A DNA stretch of 64,000 nucleotides, taken from contig NZ_LIPN01000164.1 in NCBI RefSeq assembly GCF_001418325.1, positions 1-64,000 of the forward strand, written 5' to 3'. Shown piece by piece: positions 11,790 through 20,661 of the stretch; positions within the stretch are counted from its first letter, which is position 1; every line of letters starts with the position of its first letter. Below the pieces are notes generated by a model that did no database searches, was not told the DNA's origin, and saw only the letters and a list, made by a program, of their open reading frames with translations. The position numbers were made by a program, and so were the translations under genes. The stretch is from Streptomyces atriruber. Lineage in GTDB: Bacteria > Actinomycetota > Actinomycetes > Streptomycetales > Streptomycetaceae.

Positions 11790-12701
11790 ATGGCCGAGGC
11801 GACAGCCATCTCCGAGCGATCCGGCACCTCGGATCCGTTCGAACGGTACCGGCAGCTGCTGTTCGGAATCTCGTACCGCATGCTAGGCACCGTCGCCGAT
11901 GCCGAGGACGCCGTCCAGGAGACCTGGCTTCGCTGGCAGCGCATCGACCAGGACGGCGTGGCAGATCCACGCGGTTACCTGGTGCGCGCCGTCACCCGCA
12001 CCACCATCGACGAGATGCGCCGCAGCCGGGCCCGCCGCGAGGAGTACGTGGGGCCCTGGCTGCCCGAACCGCTGCTGGTCTCCTCCGACGTCGCGGTGGA
12101 GTCCTCACTGCTCGACGAGTCGGTGGGCATGGCGGTCCTGGTGATGATGGAGACGCTGTCCCCGCTGGAGCGCGTGGTGTTCGTGCTGCACGAGGTGTTC
12201 GCGTTCAGCTTCCCCGAGGTCGCCGAGGCGGTCGACCGCAGCGAGCAGGCCGTTCGGCAGCTCGGCAGCCGGGCCCGGCGCCGTGTGCGGCTGCGTGACC
12301 GGCGCTTCGAATCGGACCGTCGCCGGATCCGCGAGATCACCGAGAGCTTCGTCACCGCCTGCCTCGACGGCGACATGGAAACACTCATGACGGTGCTGGC
12401 CCCCGACGTGACCATGTGGGCGGACGGCAACGGCCGGGCGGAGACCCCGCGCGTCCCGCTGCACGGAGCCACCGGTGTCGCCGAGTACTTCGCGTCCACC
12501 GCGGGCAGCTACCCGGCCGGGCTCGTGGTCCGGATGGATGTGCAGTACGACGGCACGCCCGCCGCCGTACTGGCCACGCCCGCTGGGGTGTTCGCCTTGG
12601 TCACCGCGGAGGTCGACCTCACGGGCGACCACCCCCGCATCACCGCCGTGCGCGCCGTGCGCAACCCCGACAAGCTGAGCCGGATCCCGATCACGCCCTG
12701 A
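11790..12701 (+). CDS. ECF41-family RNA polymerase sigma factor (SigJ-like)
   Basis: This 303-residue extracytoplasmic-function sigma factor has region 2 (LLFGISYRMLGTVADAEDAV) and region 4, followed by a C-terminal SnoaL-like domain of about 120 residues. ECF41 hallmarks are present: the linker motif WLPEPL (residues 90-95) and NPDKL near the end (292-296). In this family the SnoaL extension replaces a separate anti-sigma factor. The usual DGGGK motif appears altered here (WADGNGRAE). The usual neighbour, a COE-type decarboxylase/oxidoreductase/epimerase gene, is absent. Instead a SnoaL protein, a CoA ligase and an exporter lie nearby behind matching promoters. The ATG has GGAG six bases upstream. 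Confidence 0.9.
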   Translation: MAEATAISERSGTSDPFERYRQLLFGISYRMLGTVADAEDAVQETWLRWQRIDQDGVADPRGYLVRAVTRTTIDEMRRSRARREEYVGPWLPEPLLVSSDVAVESSLLDESVGMAVLVMMETLSPLERVVFVLHEVFAFSFPEVAEAVDRSEQAVRQLGSRARRRVRLRDRRFESDRRRIREITESFVTACLDGDMETLMTVLAPDVTMWADGNGRAETPRVPLHGATGVAEYFASTAGSYPAGLVVRMDVQYDGTPAAVLATPAGVFALVTAEVDLTGDHPRITAVRAVRNPDKLSRIPITP

Positions 12702-12713
12702 GCTGCCCCCCGG

Positions 12714-15065
12714 TCACTTCGCCACGGCGGTCGGAGCGTCCTCCTGCTGCCGTTCCAGCACCCACTTCGCCACATGCAGGCGCGATGGCACCTCCAAACG
12801 GCGCATGACCTCCCGGACGTGGTTGACCACGGTCCACTCGGACAACCGCAGCTGCTGCGCTATCTGGCGGTTGGTCATCCCCTGGCTGACCAGCACCGCC
12901 ACCTCGTGCTGACGGGCCGTGAGCTGCGCCGGACGGGGCGCCTCCGAGGCGGGCCCGACGGGCGGCGGGCCGAAGGCGAGCGCCTCGCCCGCGGCCGCGA
13001 CGGCCGAGAGCACCCGCCCCTCCTGCCACGCCGTCGCGTACTCGGAACCGGACAACACGCGGCGCACGTCGGGCAGGGCGGCGGCCGCGCCGTGCACGAT
13101 CGGCGGCGGATGTGCCCCGGTCGACTCCCGCAGGGCGGACGCGGCCGCGAGCAGCCGGGCCACCCGGTGCCCCTGGTGCGGCAACCGGTGCCACAGGAGC
13201 ACCGCATGGCTCTCCAGCACCATGGGCAGCACCATGTGTTCCTCGATGGACCGCAGCCGGTACAGCCCCTCCCACAGCAGCTGTTCCGACAGCGCCCGGT
13301 CGCCCTGGGAGTCGGCCAGCGCACCCCGCATGCCGAGGACCAGCCCCTCGCCCCGGACGTCCCTCGCCCGCCTGAACAGGGCGTTCGCCACGTCCAGCAG
13401 ATCGGCGGTGAGTTTGGTGTCGGTGGACGAGCTCCCGACCGCCAACGGCAGGGCGGCGTTCGCCACCTCGACGGTCGCCTGCTCGTGGTCCGCCACGCGG
13501 AGCAACTGCGCCGCGGCCTGGTGCACCGTCTCGGGCCCCGTGGGCCGGTGGTCGGTGGAGGCGAGCCAGGCCAGCGCGGCCCCCTCGTGGGCGGTGTCGC
13601 CCTGCTCGCGGAAGACGCGGGCCGCGCGCCAGAAGCAGTCCGCCGCGAGCCGCACGCTGCCGCGCACCAGGGCCACCTCGCCCCGTGCCGACTCGGCCCG
13701 CGCGGCCTGCTCCTCGTGTCCGGGAGTGGCGGCGAACGCCTGTGCCGCCTTGGCCAGCCACTGTTCGCCGAGGTCCAGATGGCCGCGCACCAGCCAGAAG
13801 CGGTGCAGGGCGAGGGCGGCACGCGCCGCGTCCACGTGGCGGCCGCTCGCTTCCAGGCAGGTCAGCGCGGCCAGCATGTCCTCGTGCAGCGGGGCCAGCC
13901 GCTGCAGCCACTGCGCCTGCTGCGGCCCCGTCAGGTGGGGTTCGGCTTCCGTGGCGAGCACCAGAAAGTGCTCCGCGTGCCGCAGCCGGGCGTCCGACAA
14001 CTCCCCCGCGGCGGACAGCTGCTCCAGGCAGAACTCGCGGACGGTGTTGGACATCGTGAACCGCGGCTCGTCGCCGCCCGGCGCCACGTGGAGCAGATGG
14101 TGGCCGACCAGCGTCTCCACCGCCTGCTCCGTCCGGTGCGAGGGGAGGCCCCAGTACTCCTCGGCGGTGGGGAAGTTCGTCCCGGCCGTGAAGACCGAGA
14201 GCCGGGCGAGCAGCGCGCGCTGTTCCTCGTCGAGCAGCCGGAAGCTGTGATCGGCGATCGAGCGGATGCTGCGGTGCAGCGGCGAGCGCACGGCGTGCCG
14301 GCCGCCCGGCACCGGCTGGTCCTGGCGCAGCCGGGTCAGCAGACCGTCCACCCGGCAGTGGCGCAGCTTCTCGGCTACCAGCTCGATCGCCAGTGGCAGT
14401 CCGTCCATGCGGGTGCAGATCTCAGCCACCGCCCGGGCGTTCTGCGCGGTCAGCGCGAACGACGGGTCGATCGACCGGGCCCGTTCGACGAACAACTGCA
14501 CCGAGGCGCAGTCCTGGAGTTCGAGGACGTCCTGCCGGTACGGCGAGGGCGGGGTCGGCAGCGGTGGTACGGGAAAGAACTGCTCCCCGTACAGCCGGAG
14601 CGCCCGGCGGCTGGTGGCCAGGACGCGCAGTCCCGGCACGTGGCCAAGCAGGGTGTCGACCGCGGCGGCGACGACGTCGGCGGCCTGTTCGCAGCCGTCG
14701 AGCACCAACAGGCACGGCTCGTCCGGCAGCAGGGCGGCCATGGTCTTGGTGAGACCGTCACGCCCGGTGGTCCCGTGCAGGTCCAGATAGGCGACCCGGG
14801 CGATCCGGGCATCGGCCGCGGCCTCGCAGGCCAACCGGCTCTTGCCGACGCCGCCGGGGCCGGTCAGGGTGATCAGCCGGTGCGTCTCCTCGCCGAGCAG
14901 CGCGGAAAGGGTGAGTACTTCCAGGTCGCGTCCCACCAGCGTGTCGCGGTGGGTGGGCAGGCGGGACGCGATGTCGATGATCAGTTGTGGGCACAGTTCC
15001 CCTGTGGCGAGCGCCACGGCGGTCATGGGGACGTCGCGATCACTAATGGTGCGAATTTCTGGCAC
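12714..15065 (-). CDS. LAL-type LuxR transcriptional regulator, second paralogue
   Basis: This 783-residue regulator has an N-terminal ATPase (P-loop GPGGVGKS at residues 69-76, LVLDGCEQAADV and VLATSRRALRL), a helical middle, and a C-terminal LuxR helix-turn-helix (LTARQHEVAVLVSQGMTNRQI). The layout and many motif spacings match the regulator at 5315-7522, which suggests duplication. The start is GTG 15065; an internal ATG at 15026 is equally possible because neither has a strong ribosome site. Its end lies only 12 bases from the convergent ECF41 gene. It is downstream of, and in the same direction as, the BenE-to-aminotransferase operon. Confidence 0.82.
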   Translation of the reverse strand: MPEIRTISDRDVPMTAVALATGELCPQLIIDIASRLPTHRDTLVGRDLEVLTLSALLGEETHRLITLTGPGGVGKSRLACEAAADARIARVAYLDLHGTTGRDGLTKTMAALLPDEPCLLVLDGCEQAADVVAAAVDTLLGHVPGLRVLATSRRALRLYGEQFFPVPPLPTPPSPYRQDVLELQDCASVQLFVERARSIDPSFALTAQNARAVAEICTRMDGLPLAIELVAEKLRHCRVDGLLTRLRQDQPVPGGRHAVRSPLHRSIRSIADHSFRLLDEEQRALLARLSVFTAGTNFPTAEEYWGLPSHRTEQAVETLVGHHLLHVAPGGDEPRFTMSNTVREFCLEQLSAAGELSDARLRHAEHFLVLATEAEPHLTGPQQAQWLQRLAPLHEDMLAALTCLEASGRHVDAARAALALHRFWLVRGHLDLGEQWLAKAAQAFAATPGHEEQAARAESARGEVALVRGSVRLAADCFWRAARVFREQGDTAHEGAALAWLASTDHRPTGPETVHQAAAQLLRVADHEQATVEVANAALPLAVGSSSTDTKLTADLLDVANALFRRARDVRGEGLVLGMRGALADSQGDRALSEQLLWEGLYRLRSIEEHMVLPMVLESHAVLLWHRLPHQGHRVARLLAAASALRESTGAHPPPIVHGAAAALPDVRRVLSGSEYATAWQEGRVLSAVAAAGEALAFGPPPVGPASEAPRPAQLTARQHEVAVLVSQGMTNRQIAQQLRLSEWTVVNHVREVMRRLEVPSRLHVAKWVLERQQEDAPTAVAK

Positions 15066-15187
15066 GCCGATAAATGAAGCCTTGTATTCCGCATAACACT
15101 ACCCCCGTAGTCCCCCATGCGTGTTCCTCTGGAGAAAGCATACGGACCGCATATCCCGAGGGGAACCTTCTTTTCACTTTCATGGTT

Positions 15188-16435
15188 TCACTGTCGCCTC
15201 CCCTTTAGATCGGGGGACGAGCTGTCCATGTCAGAATTCCCATTCCGCTCCGGTTTCGTCAGTACCATCCGGCAGGCCACCCCGAAGACGAGACCCCACA
15301 AAGCCGCTCCGAGTCCCCACAAGGTGAGACCGGAAGCGGTGGTGAGAAATGCGACGATCGCGGGGGTTCGGCCGTCCGCGTCGGTGAACGCCGCCGACAT
15401 GCTGCCGCCCAGGGCGCCCAGCAGGGCGACGCCCGCGGCCGCCGAGATCAGATCCTGCGGGAGCGCCGCGAACAGACCGGCGACGGTCGCCCCGAACAGG
15501 CCCACCACGACGTAGAACACCCCGCAGCTCAACCCCGCCACGTAGCGGCGGCCACGGTCCTCGTGGGCGTCCGGGCCCGCACAGATCGCCGCCGTGATCG
15601 CGCCGAGGTTGATCGCATGGGCCCCGAACGGCGCGAAGACAGCCGATGCCACCCCCGTGTCACGGACCAGCTGCCCCGAGGGCACCTCGTATCCCGCTTC
15701 CCTGAGCGCCCCCACCCCCGGCGCGTTCTGCGCCGACATGGTCACCAGGAACAGCGGGAGCGTGAGGCTCACCAACGCCTCTCCGGGCCACGCGGGCACC
15801 GTGAACACCGGGGCGGCGAGCGACAGACGGGTGCCGCCGAGGGACAGCGTGCCGGTGGCGCCCGCCACCGCGACGGCCGCCGCGAGCGGCGCCGCGATCG
15901 CATACCGAGGCGCCGCCCGCTGGCAGACCACGTACCCGGCGATCATCACCCCGGCCACGGCCGGACCGCTCTCCAGCGCTTGGAAGGCGTCCAAGCCGAA
16001 CCGCAGCAGGATCCCGGCCAGTACGGCGGAGACGACGGCGCCCGGGATGCGCCGCATCAGCACGTCGAACCAGCCCGTCACCCCCACCAGCACGGTGAGC
16101 GCGGCGGCAGCCAGATACGCCCCGATCGCCGTCGCGTACGGGACGTCGGCCAGCTGCGTGACCAGCAGCGCCGCACCCGGGGTCGACCAGGCGGCGACGA
16201 CGGGCACGCGGTACCGCAGGCTCAGCACGAACCCGGTCACACCGCTGCCCAGGGCGATCGCCCAGATCCACGAGGAGAGTTGGGCCTCGTCCAGATCGCC
16301 GGCGTGCGCGGCCTGGACGACGATGGTCAGGGGCCCCGCGAAGGAGACGACGACCGCGATGGCCCCGGCGACGACCGCGGAGACGGACGCGTCCTGCCAC
16401 ATCCGCCGCGCGCGGCCGCCGAGGGCCTCCGCCAT
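15188..16435 (-). CDS. BenE family benzoate/H+ symporter-like permease
   Basis: This 415-residue protein has about 12 hydrophobic segments and the BenE family pattern: AWSTPGAALL near residue 83, then VSLTLPLFLVTMSAQNAPG and GAHAINLGAITAAICAG. BenE proteins take up benzoate with protons. The ATG overlaps the preceding gene's stop by one base (TGATG), so it is the last gene of the aminotransferase/UbiA operon. Its place in a biosynthetic operon suggests transport of an aromatic acid or the pathway product; the true substrate is unknown. The C-terminal tail is hydrophilic. Confidence 0.85.
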   Translation of the reverse strand: MAEALGGRARRMWQDASVSAVVAGAIAVVVSFAGPLTIVVQAAHAGDLDEAQLSSWIWAIALGSGVTGFVLSLRYRVPVVAAWSTPGAALLVTQLADVPYATAIGAYLAAAALTVLVGVTGWFDVLMRRIPGAVVSAVLAGILLRFGLDAFQALESGPAVAGVMIAGYVVCQRAAPRYAIAAPLAAAVAVAGATGTLSLGGTRLSLAAPVFTVPAWPGEALVSLTLPLFLVTMSAQNAPGVGALREAGYEVPSGQLVRDTGVASAVFAPFGAHAINLGAITAAICAGPDAHEDRGRRYVAGLSCGVFYVVVGLFGATVAGLFAALPQDLISAAAGVALLGALGGSMSAAFTDADGRTPAIVAFLTTASGLTLWGLGAALWGLVFGVACRMVLTKPERNGNSDMDSSSPDLKGRRQ

Positions 16436-17736
16436 CAGAGGATCTCGACGTTGGCGGCGGGCCGCAGCCGCCGCTGGCAGTCCAGGACGTGCCGGGCGCC
16501 GCGCAGCACCACGTCGTAGTCGAAGTCGTCGTGGGCGGTGAGCAGCACCACCGCGTCCGCGGCGGCCACCTCTTCCTCGGTGAGCTCGACCCTGCGCACG
16601 CGGGCGTCCAGCGGCACGGACTCGCGTACGTGCGGGTCCACCGCGTGCACCTGCGCGCCGGTGCGCAGCAACAGCTCGGCGACCTTGACCGCCGGCGACT
16701 CGCGGGCGTCACCGGTGTTGCGCTTGTAGGCAAGACCCAGCAGCAGCACGCGGGAGCCGTTCGCCGGGCGCTGGAGCTCGTTGAGGGCTTCGACCAGCCG
16801 CTGCACCACGTACTGCGGCATCTGGCTGTTGACGTCGTTGGCGAGGTCGACGAAGCGGAACCGGCGGCCCAGCTCGCGCTCGACCCGCCAGGAGAGATAG
16901 CGGGGGTCGACCGGCAGGCAGTGGCCGCCCACCCCGGGCCCCGGTGTGAACGGCATGAAGCCGAACGGCTTGGAGGAGGCCGCGTCGATCGCTTCCCAGA
17001 CGTCCACGCCGAGTTCGCGCGCGATCACCGCCATCTCGTTGACGAGCGCGATGTTGACGTGCCGATAGGTGTTCTCCAGGAGCTTGGTCAGCTCGGCGGT
17101 CTTCGGGTCGCGCACCGGCACGGTCCGCTCGACCACCGTGTCGTAGAACTCCTCGGTGCGGCGCAGGGATTCCTCGTCCACGCCCGACACGATCTTCGGG
17201 GTGGTGCTCAGGGTCCAGCGCCGGTTTCCGGGGTCGATGCGTTCGGGGCTGTAGCCGAGGTGGAAGTCGGTGCCGGGGCACAGACCGCTCTCCTTCTGCA
17301 GCAGCGCGCCGAACACGTCCTCGGTGGTACCCGGGTACGTGGTGGACTCGAGGACGACCAGCGCACCCGGCCGCAGATGCTCGGCCAGCGTCAGCGCCGC
17401 CTCCTCGATGCAGCTCAGATCGGGGACGTCGTCGAGGAGCGGAGTCGGCACGGTGACCACGGCCACGTCGAATCCGGCGAGATCCGCCGCGTCGGTCGTG
17501 GGGCGGTAGGCCCCGGACTCCAGCGCCTTGGCCAGCCGCCGCTCGCCCACGTCCTCCACGTAGGAGTCGCCCGACCGGAGCCGGGCGATCCGTCCTTCGT
17601 CCACGTCGTAGCCGACGACCGTGTGGCCCGCCTCCACCGCCCCCACGGCCAGCGGCAGGCCCACGTACCCCTGGCCGACCACCGCCACGCGTCGGCCCGC
17701 ACTCCGCGGGACGGCGTCCTTCTTCGTTGCGGACAT
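16435..17736 (-). CDS. Nucleotide-sugar 6-dehydrogenase (UDP-HexNAc dehydrogenase-like)
   Basis: This 433-residue enzyme of the UDP-glucose/UDP-mannosaminuronate dehydrogenase family oxidises C6 of a nucleotide sugar to the uronate in two NAD-dependent steps. It shows the NAD site VVGQGYVGLPLA at the N-terminus, VPTPLLDD, ESTTYPGTTEDV, YSPERIDPGN, and the catalytic cysteine in GVGGHCLPVDP. The pattern is closest to WecC/WbpA-type enzymes acting on N-acetylhexosamines. The start follows the UbiA gene by 11 bases. With two aminotransferases and Gfo/Idh dehydrogenases nearby, a modified aminosugar acid is a plausible intermediate. Donor sugar is inferred. Confidence 0.85.
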   Translation of the reverse strand: MSATKKDAVPRSAGRRVAVVGQGYVGLPLAVGAVEAGHTVVGYDVDEGRIARLRSGDSYVEDVGERRLAKALESGAYRPTTDAADLAGFDVAVVTVPTPLLDDVPDLSCIEEAALTLAEHLRPGALVVLESTTYPGTTEDVFGALLQKESGLCPGTDFHLGYSPERIDPGNRRWTLSTTPKIVSGVDEESLRRTEEFYDTVVERTVPVRDPKTAELTKLLENTYRHVNIALVNEMAVIARELGVDVWEAIDAASSKPFGFMPFTPGPGVGGHCLPVDPRYLSWRVERELGRRFRFVDLANDVNSQMPQYVVQRLVEALNELQRPANGSRVLLLGLAYKRNTGDARESPAVKVAELLLRTGAQVHAVDPHVRESVPLDARVRRVELTEEEVAAADAVVLLTAHDDFDYDVVLRGARHVLDCQRRLRPAANVEIL

Positions 17737-17747
17737 CGTGTGCCCTT

Positions 17748-18704
17748 TCAGCCGTTGTGCACGAGCGCCAGGTTCGCGGCGACCAGCAGGACGACGCCCC
17801 AGCGGTGGATGGTGACGCCTTGTTTGCGGGCCGAGAGCACCTCGCCCGCGACGAGCCCGGCGTGCGCCTGCCGGGCGCGCAGACCCATCACGGGCAGCAG
17901 GAACGCGCAGAACCACCAGGGCACCGCGCCGACCGCCGCGGTGACGACGATCGCGCCGGTCTCGGCCAGCGAAAGTCCGGCGATGAAGCCCCGGTAGGCG
18001 CCGGGGGACACGCTCGTCGCCAGGTTGCGGCGGCCGGCCACCCGGTCGCCGTCCACGTCGTTGATGTTGGAGTAGACCGAGACCATGAGGCTCCACAGTC
18101 CGAACAGGAAGCACTCCAGCCATGCCGCCCCGGTCATCTCACCGTTCAGCAGGGCGAAGGGGATCAGCACGCACAGGCCGGTGCTCAGCCAGATGACCGC
18201 CTCCTGGCCGCCCCGGTAGCTGAGCTTGAGGCCGTAGGAGTACTGCACGCTGATGACCACCGAGAAGCCTGCCGCCGCCACCACCCACCAGGGGCGGTGG
18301 GGTGCGACCAGCGCGGTGAGCCCCCACAGGGCGCTGCCCCCGATGGCGCACCCCCAGCCGAAGCGCAGCGCCTGCCGCGTGGTGAGCGAGCCGTTGAGCA
18401 GTGGTTTGCGGTCGCGGGCCCGCAGCGCCTCCTTCGGGTCGTAGTTCCGGGCATCGCTGCCGTCCCGCACTCCGGTGACGTCGTCCAGTGCGACGGTGGC
18501 CGCCACGATCCCCACCCAGCCGAGGTCGAACAGCACCAGGACCCACCAGGTGCGCGGTTCGTCCCACATCGCGGCGGGCAGCAGCGCCAGGACCACGAAG
18601 ACGCACAGGTAGTAGTCGAAGAACGACAGCTTCGCCAACTTCGCGTACGCGCCCGCCCGTTCCCGGATGCCCGGACGCGGCGGCGTCGAGATCGTCGCCG
18701 TCAT
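17748..18704 (-). CDS. UbiA family membrane prenyltransferase
   Basis: This 318-residue polytopic protein of the UbiA superfamily would transfer a prenyl chain to an acceptor at the membrane. Two aspartate-rich motifs are visible: LDDVTGVRDGSD in the first loop and NDVDGDRVAGRR in the second. About eight or nine hydrophobic helices are present. The start overlaps the methyltransferase stop by four bases (ATGA). The isoprenyl diphosphate synthase at 22326 is the obvious source of its donor. UbiA relatives include aromatic prenyltransferases, phosphoribosyl transferases and terpene cyclases, so the acceptor cannot be read from sequence. Confidence 0.88.
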   Translation of the reverse strand: MTATISTPPRPGIRERAGAYAKLAKLSFFDYYLCVFVVLALLPAAMWDEPRTWWVLVLFDLGWVGIVAATVALDDVTGVRDGSDARNYDPKEALRARDRKPLLNGSLTTRQALRFGWGCAIGGSALWGLTALVAPHRPWWVVAAAGFSVVISVQYSYGLKLSYRGGQEAVIWLSTGLCVLIPFALLNGEMTGAAWLECFLFGLWSLMVSVYSNINDVDGDRVAGRRNLATSVSPGAYRGFIAGLSLAETGAIVVTAAVGAVPWWFCAFLLPVMGLRARQAHAGLVAGEVLSARKQGVTIHRWGVVLLVAANLALVHNG

Positions 18705-19513
18705 CGCCCCTGCTCCGCTCCGCCCTTGCGGCCGACCGTGCTGATCAGCACCTGGCTCAGCCAGTGGTGGGACGGGTCGGCCATCTCGCCCAGGGCCTCG
18801 TCGATCCGGGCGTCGTCCAGGAGCCCTGCGCCCACGATGCGCGGGCGCATGAACTCCAGCCACAGCATGTAGTGCCGGGCCTGGTCGGAGCCGCCGCGCA
18901 CCATCACGGCACGGCCCTCCGCCGTCGCCTCCAGTCCGGCGGCCAGGACCAGTTGGAGGTCGACGTGGCCTCCGCGCGGGTCGTGGCCCGAATCGCGCAT
19001 CAGGCCGTATCCGGCGGCCCGTACGTCCTGGAGGAAGTCCTCCGACCCGGCGGAGCGGAACAGCGTGGAGGAGTCGGTGTCCTCCAGGAACAGCACTCCG
19101 CCGGGCCGCAGCGCGCGCACCATGCGGTCCACCGCGGCGGCCCGCTCGGGCAGGTGCTGGAGCACCATGCGGGAGTGCACGAGGTCGAAGGCCGCCTCGG
19201 GCAGATCCTCCTCGCGCAGATCGTGGCGTACGGCGTCCACCTGCGGCAGCGATGCCAGTGACGCCAGTCGATCGGTCTGGAGGTCGGTGGCGAGGACATG
19301 GCCGGCGGGGCCCACGCGGTCGGCGAGCCAGCGTGCCACGGAACCGGAACCGGCGCCGATCTCCAGGCAGCGCCAGCCCGGCCCCACACCCAGCGCGGCA
19401 AGCCGCTCCAGGGTGCCCGGGTCCCAGATCGCCTCATTGGTCCGAAGACGCTCGGTCTCCTTCTCCCAGACCGGGTCGAAGACGTACTCCCGCTGTGCCG
19501 GTGGGCTCGTCAT
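18701..19513 (-). CDS. Class I SAM-dependent methyltransferase
   Basis: This 270-residue methyltransferase has the SAM-binding motif I CLEIGAGSGSVARWLA, an acidic ribose-binding position in ATDLQTD, and motif III-like LRPGGVLFLEDTD. The ATG at 19513 was chosen for the GGAG six bases upstream; an in-frame ATG at 19546 would give the ATGA overlap with the aminotransferase gene and adds 11 residues. It lies between an aminotransferase and a UbiA gene and may methylate the amino group, a hydroxyl or a ring carbon of the product. The substrate is unknown. Confidence 0.82.
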   Translation of the reverse strand: MTSPPAQREYVFDPVWEKETERLRTNEAIWDPGTLERLAALGVGPGWRCLEIGAGSGSVARWLADRVGPAGHVLATDLQTDRLASLASLPQVDAVRHDLREEDLPEAAFDLVHSRMVLQHLPERAAAVDRMVRALRPGGVLFLEDTDSSTLFRSAGSEDFLQDVRAAGYGLMRDSGHDPRGGHVDLQLVLAAGLEATAEGRAVMVRGGSDQARHYMLWLEFMRPRIVGAGLLDDARIDEALGEMADPSHHWLSQVLISTVGRKGGAEQGR

Positions 19514-19542
19514 GTTGATCTCCATAGGCTGCTCTCGCGTGC

Positions 19543-20661
19543 TCATGCGTAGAACTCGCAGATCGTGTCGGCTATGTACTCGACCTCGGTGTCGCTCAGG
19601 TGGGGCCAGATCGGGATGGCCAGGTTGTGGGTGGAGGCCAGCTCGGCGTTGGGCCAGCTGCCGCCCGGCGGGGCCCACGGCGCGAAGGCGGGCTGCCGGG
19701 GCAGCGGCACGGGGTAGTAGATGTGGCTGCCGATCTCGCGTTCCGCCAGGTAGGCACTCAGTTCCTTGCGGCGGTCGACGAGCAGCGAGTAGACGTAGTA
19801 GCAGCGGCCGTTGCGCCCCGCGGGCGGGGCCAGTGCTCCACGCTCGCGCAGGGGCTCGAAGCGCTCGGTGTAGTAGTCGGCGATCCGCGCACGGCGTTCC
19901 AGCCGGTCCGCGAAGCCGGGCAGCCGGTGCAGCTGGAAGGCGGCGAGCACCTCGTCGAACCGGTTGTTCTGACCGATCCGGTGGTGCAGGAAGCGGTGGA
20001 CGCCGTCCTGCCCGTGGTTGCGCAGCATCCGTACGGTACGGGCCAGTTCCGGGTCGTCGGTGAGGACCATCCCGCCCTCGCCCGCCGTGCCGAACGCCTT
20101 GACCTGGAAGAAGGAGAACACCCCGAGGTCGCCCCAGCGCCCGGCCGGGCGGCCGTCGAGGACGGCACCCTGGGCGACCGCCGCGTCCTCGATCAGGGCG
20201 ACACCGTGATCGCGGGCGATCGCTCCCAGCTGCTCCATGTCCGCCATGATCGAGAAGACATGGGCCGGCATGAGCGCCTTCGTGCGCTCGGTGATGAGTG
20301 CCTTCGTGGCATCGGGGTCCATGACCATCGTCCACGGGTCGACGTCGGCGAAGACCGGGGTGGCCCCCGTGTTCGCCACGGAACTGGCCACCGGCTGACA
20401 GCAGAAGGCGGGCACGATCACCTCGTCGCCCGGACCGATGCCCAGGGCGCGCACCGACAGCTCCAGTCCCCCGGTGCCGCTGGCGCAGGCGATGACGTGC
20501 TCCGCGCCGGTCATCTCGCGCAGCGCCTCTTCCAGTTCGGCGGTGCGCTCGCCGAGGATGAAGCGCTGCTCGGGGCCGGTTCCGAGCTCGTGCACCGCCA
20601 AGAGCAGCGCCTCGCGGTCCGCCTCGAAGAGATCGGGGGGAAAGAACGGCAGAGTTCTCAT
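19543..20661 (-). CDS. DegT/DnrJ/EryC1/StrS aminotransferase (second in operon)
   Basis: This 372-residue PLP enzyme belongs to the sugar/cyclitol aminotransferase family, which adds an amino group to a keto-sugar or keto-cyclitol using glutamate or glutamine. It shows ACASGTGGLELSVRALG, VIVPAFCCQPVASSV, LIEDAAVAQGA and the PLP lysine in FFQVKAFGTAGEGG. The start overlaps the preceding aminotransferase stop by four bases. The sequence differs clearly from its neighbour, so the pair probably act on two different keto groups rather than being a recent duplication. Keto substrates could be supplied by the Gfo/Idh or Ldh-type dehydrogenases encoded opposite. Confidence 0.88.
   Translation of the reverse strand: MRTLPFFPPDLFEADREALLLAVHELGTGPEQRFILGERTAELEEALREMTGAEHVIACASGTGGLELSVRALGIGPGDEVIVPAFCCQPVASSVANTGATPVFADVDPWTMVMDPDATKALITERTKALMPAHVFSIMADMEQLGAIARDHGVALIEDAAVAQGAVLDGRPAGRWGDLGVFSFFQVKAFGTAGEGGMVLTDDPELARTVRMLRNHGQDGVHRFLHHRIGQNNRFDEVLAAFQLHRLPGFADRLERRARIADYYTERFEPLRERGALAPPAGRNGRCYYVYSLLVDRRKELSAYLAEREIGSHIYYPVPLPRQPAFAPWAPPGGSWPNAELASTHNLAIPIWPHLSDTEVEYIADTICEFYA

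Noticed and set aside
12774..15077. A 767-codon plus-strand frame opposite the second LAL regulator
   Set aside because: Composition is Gly/Gln/Arg/His-rich without motifs, a shadow of the real minus-strand gene, which has P-loop and LuxR motifs.
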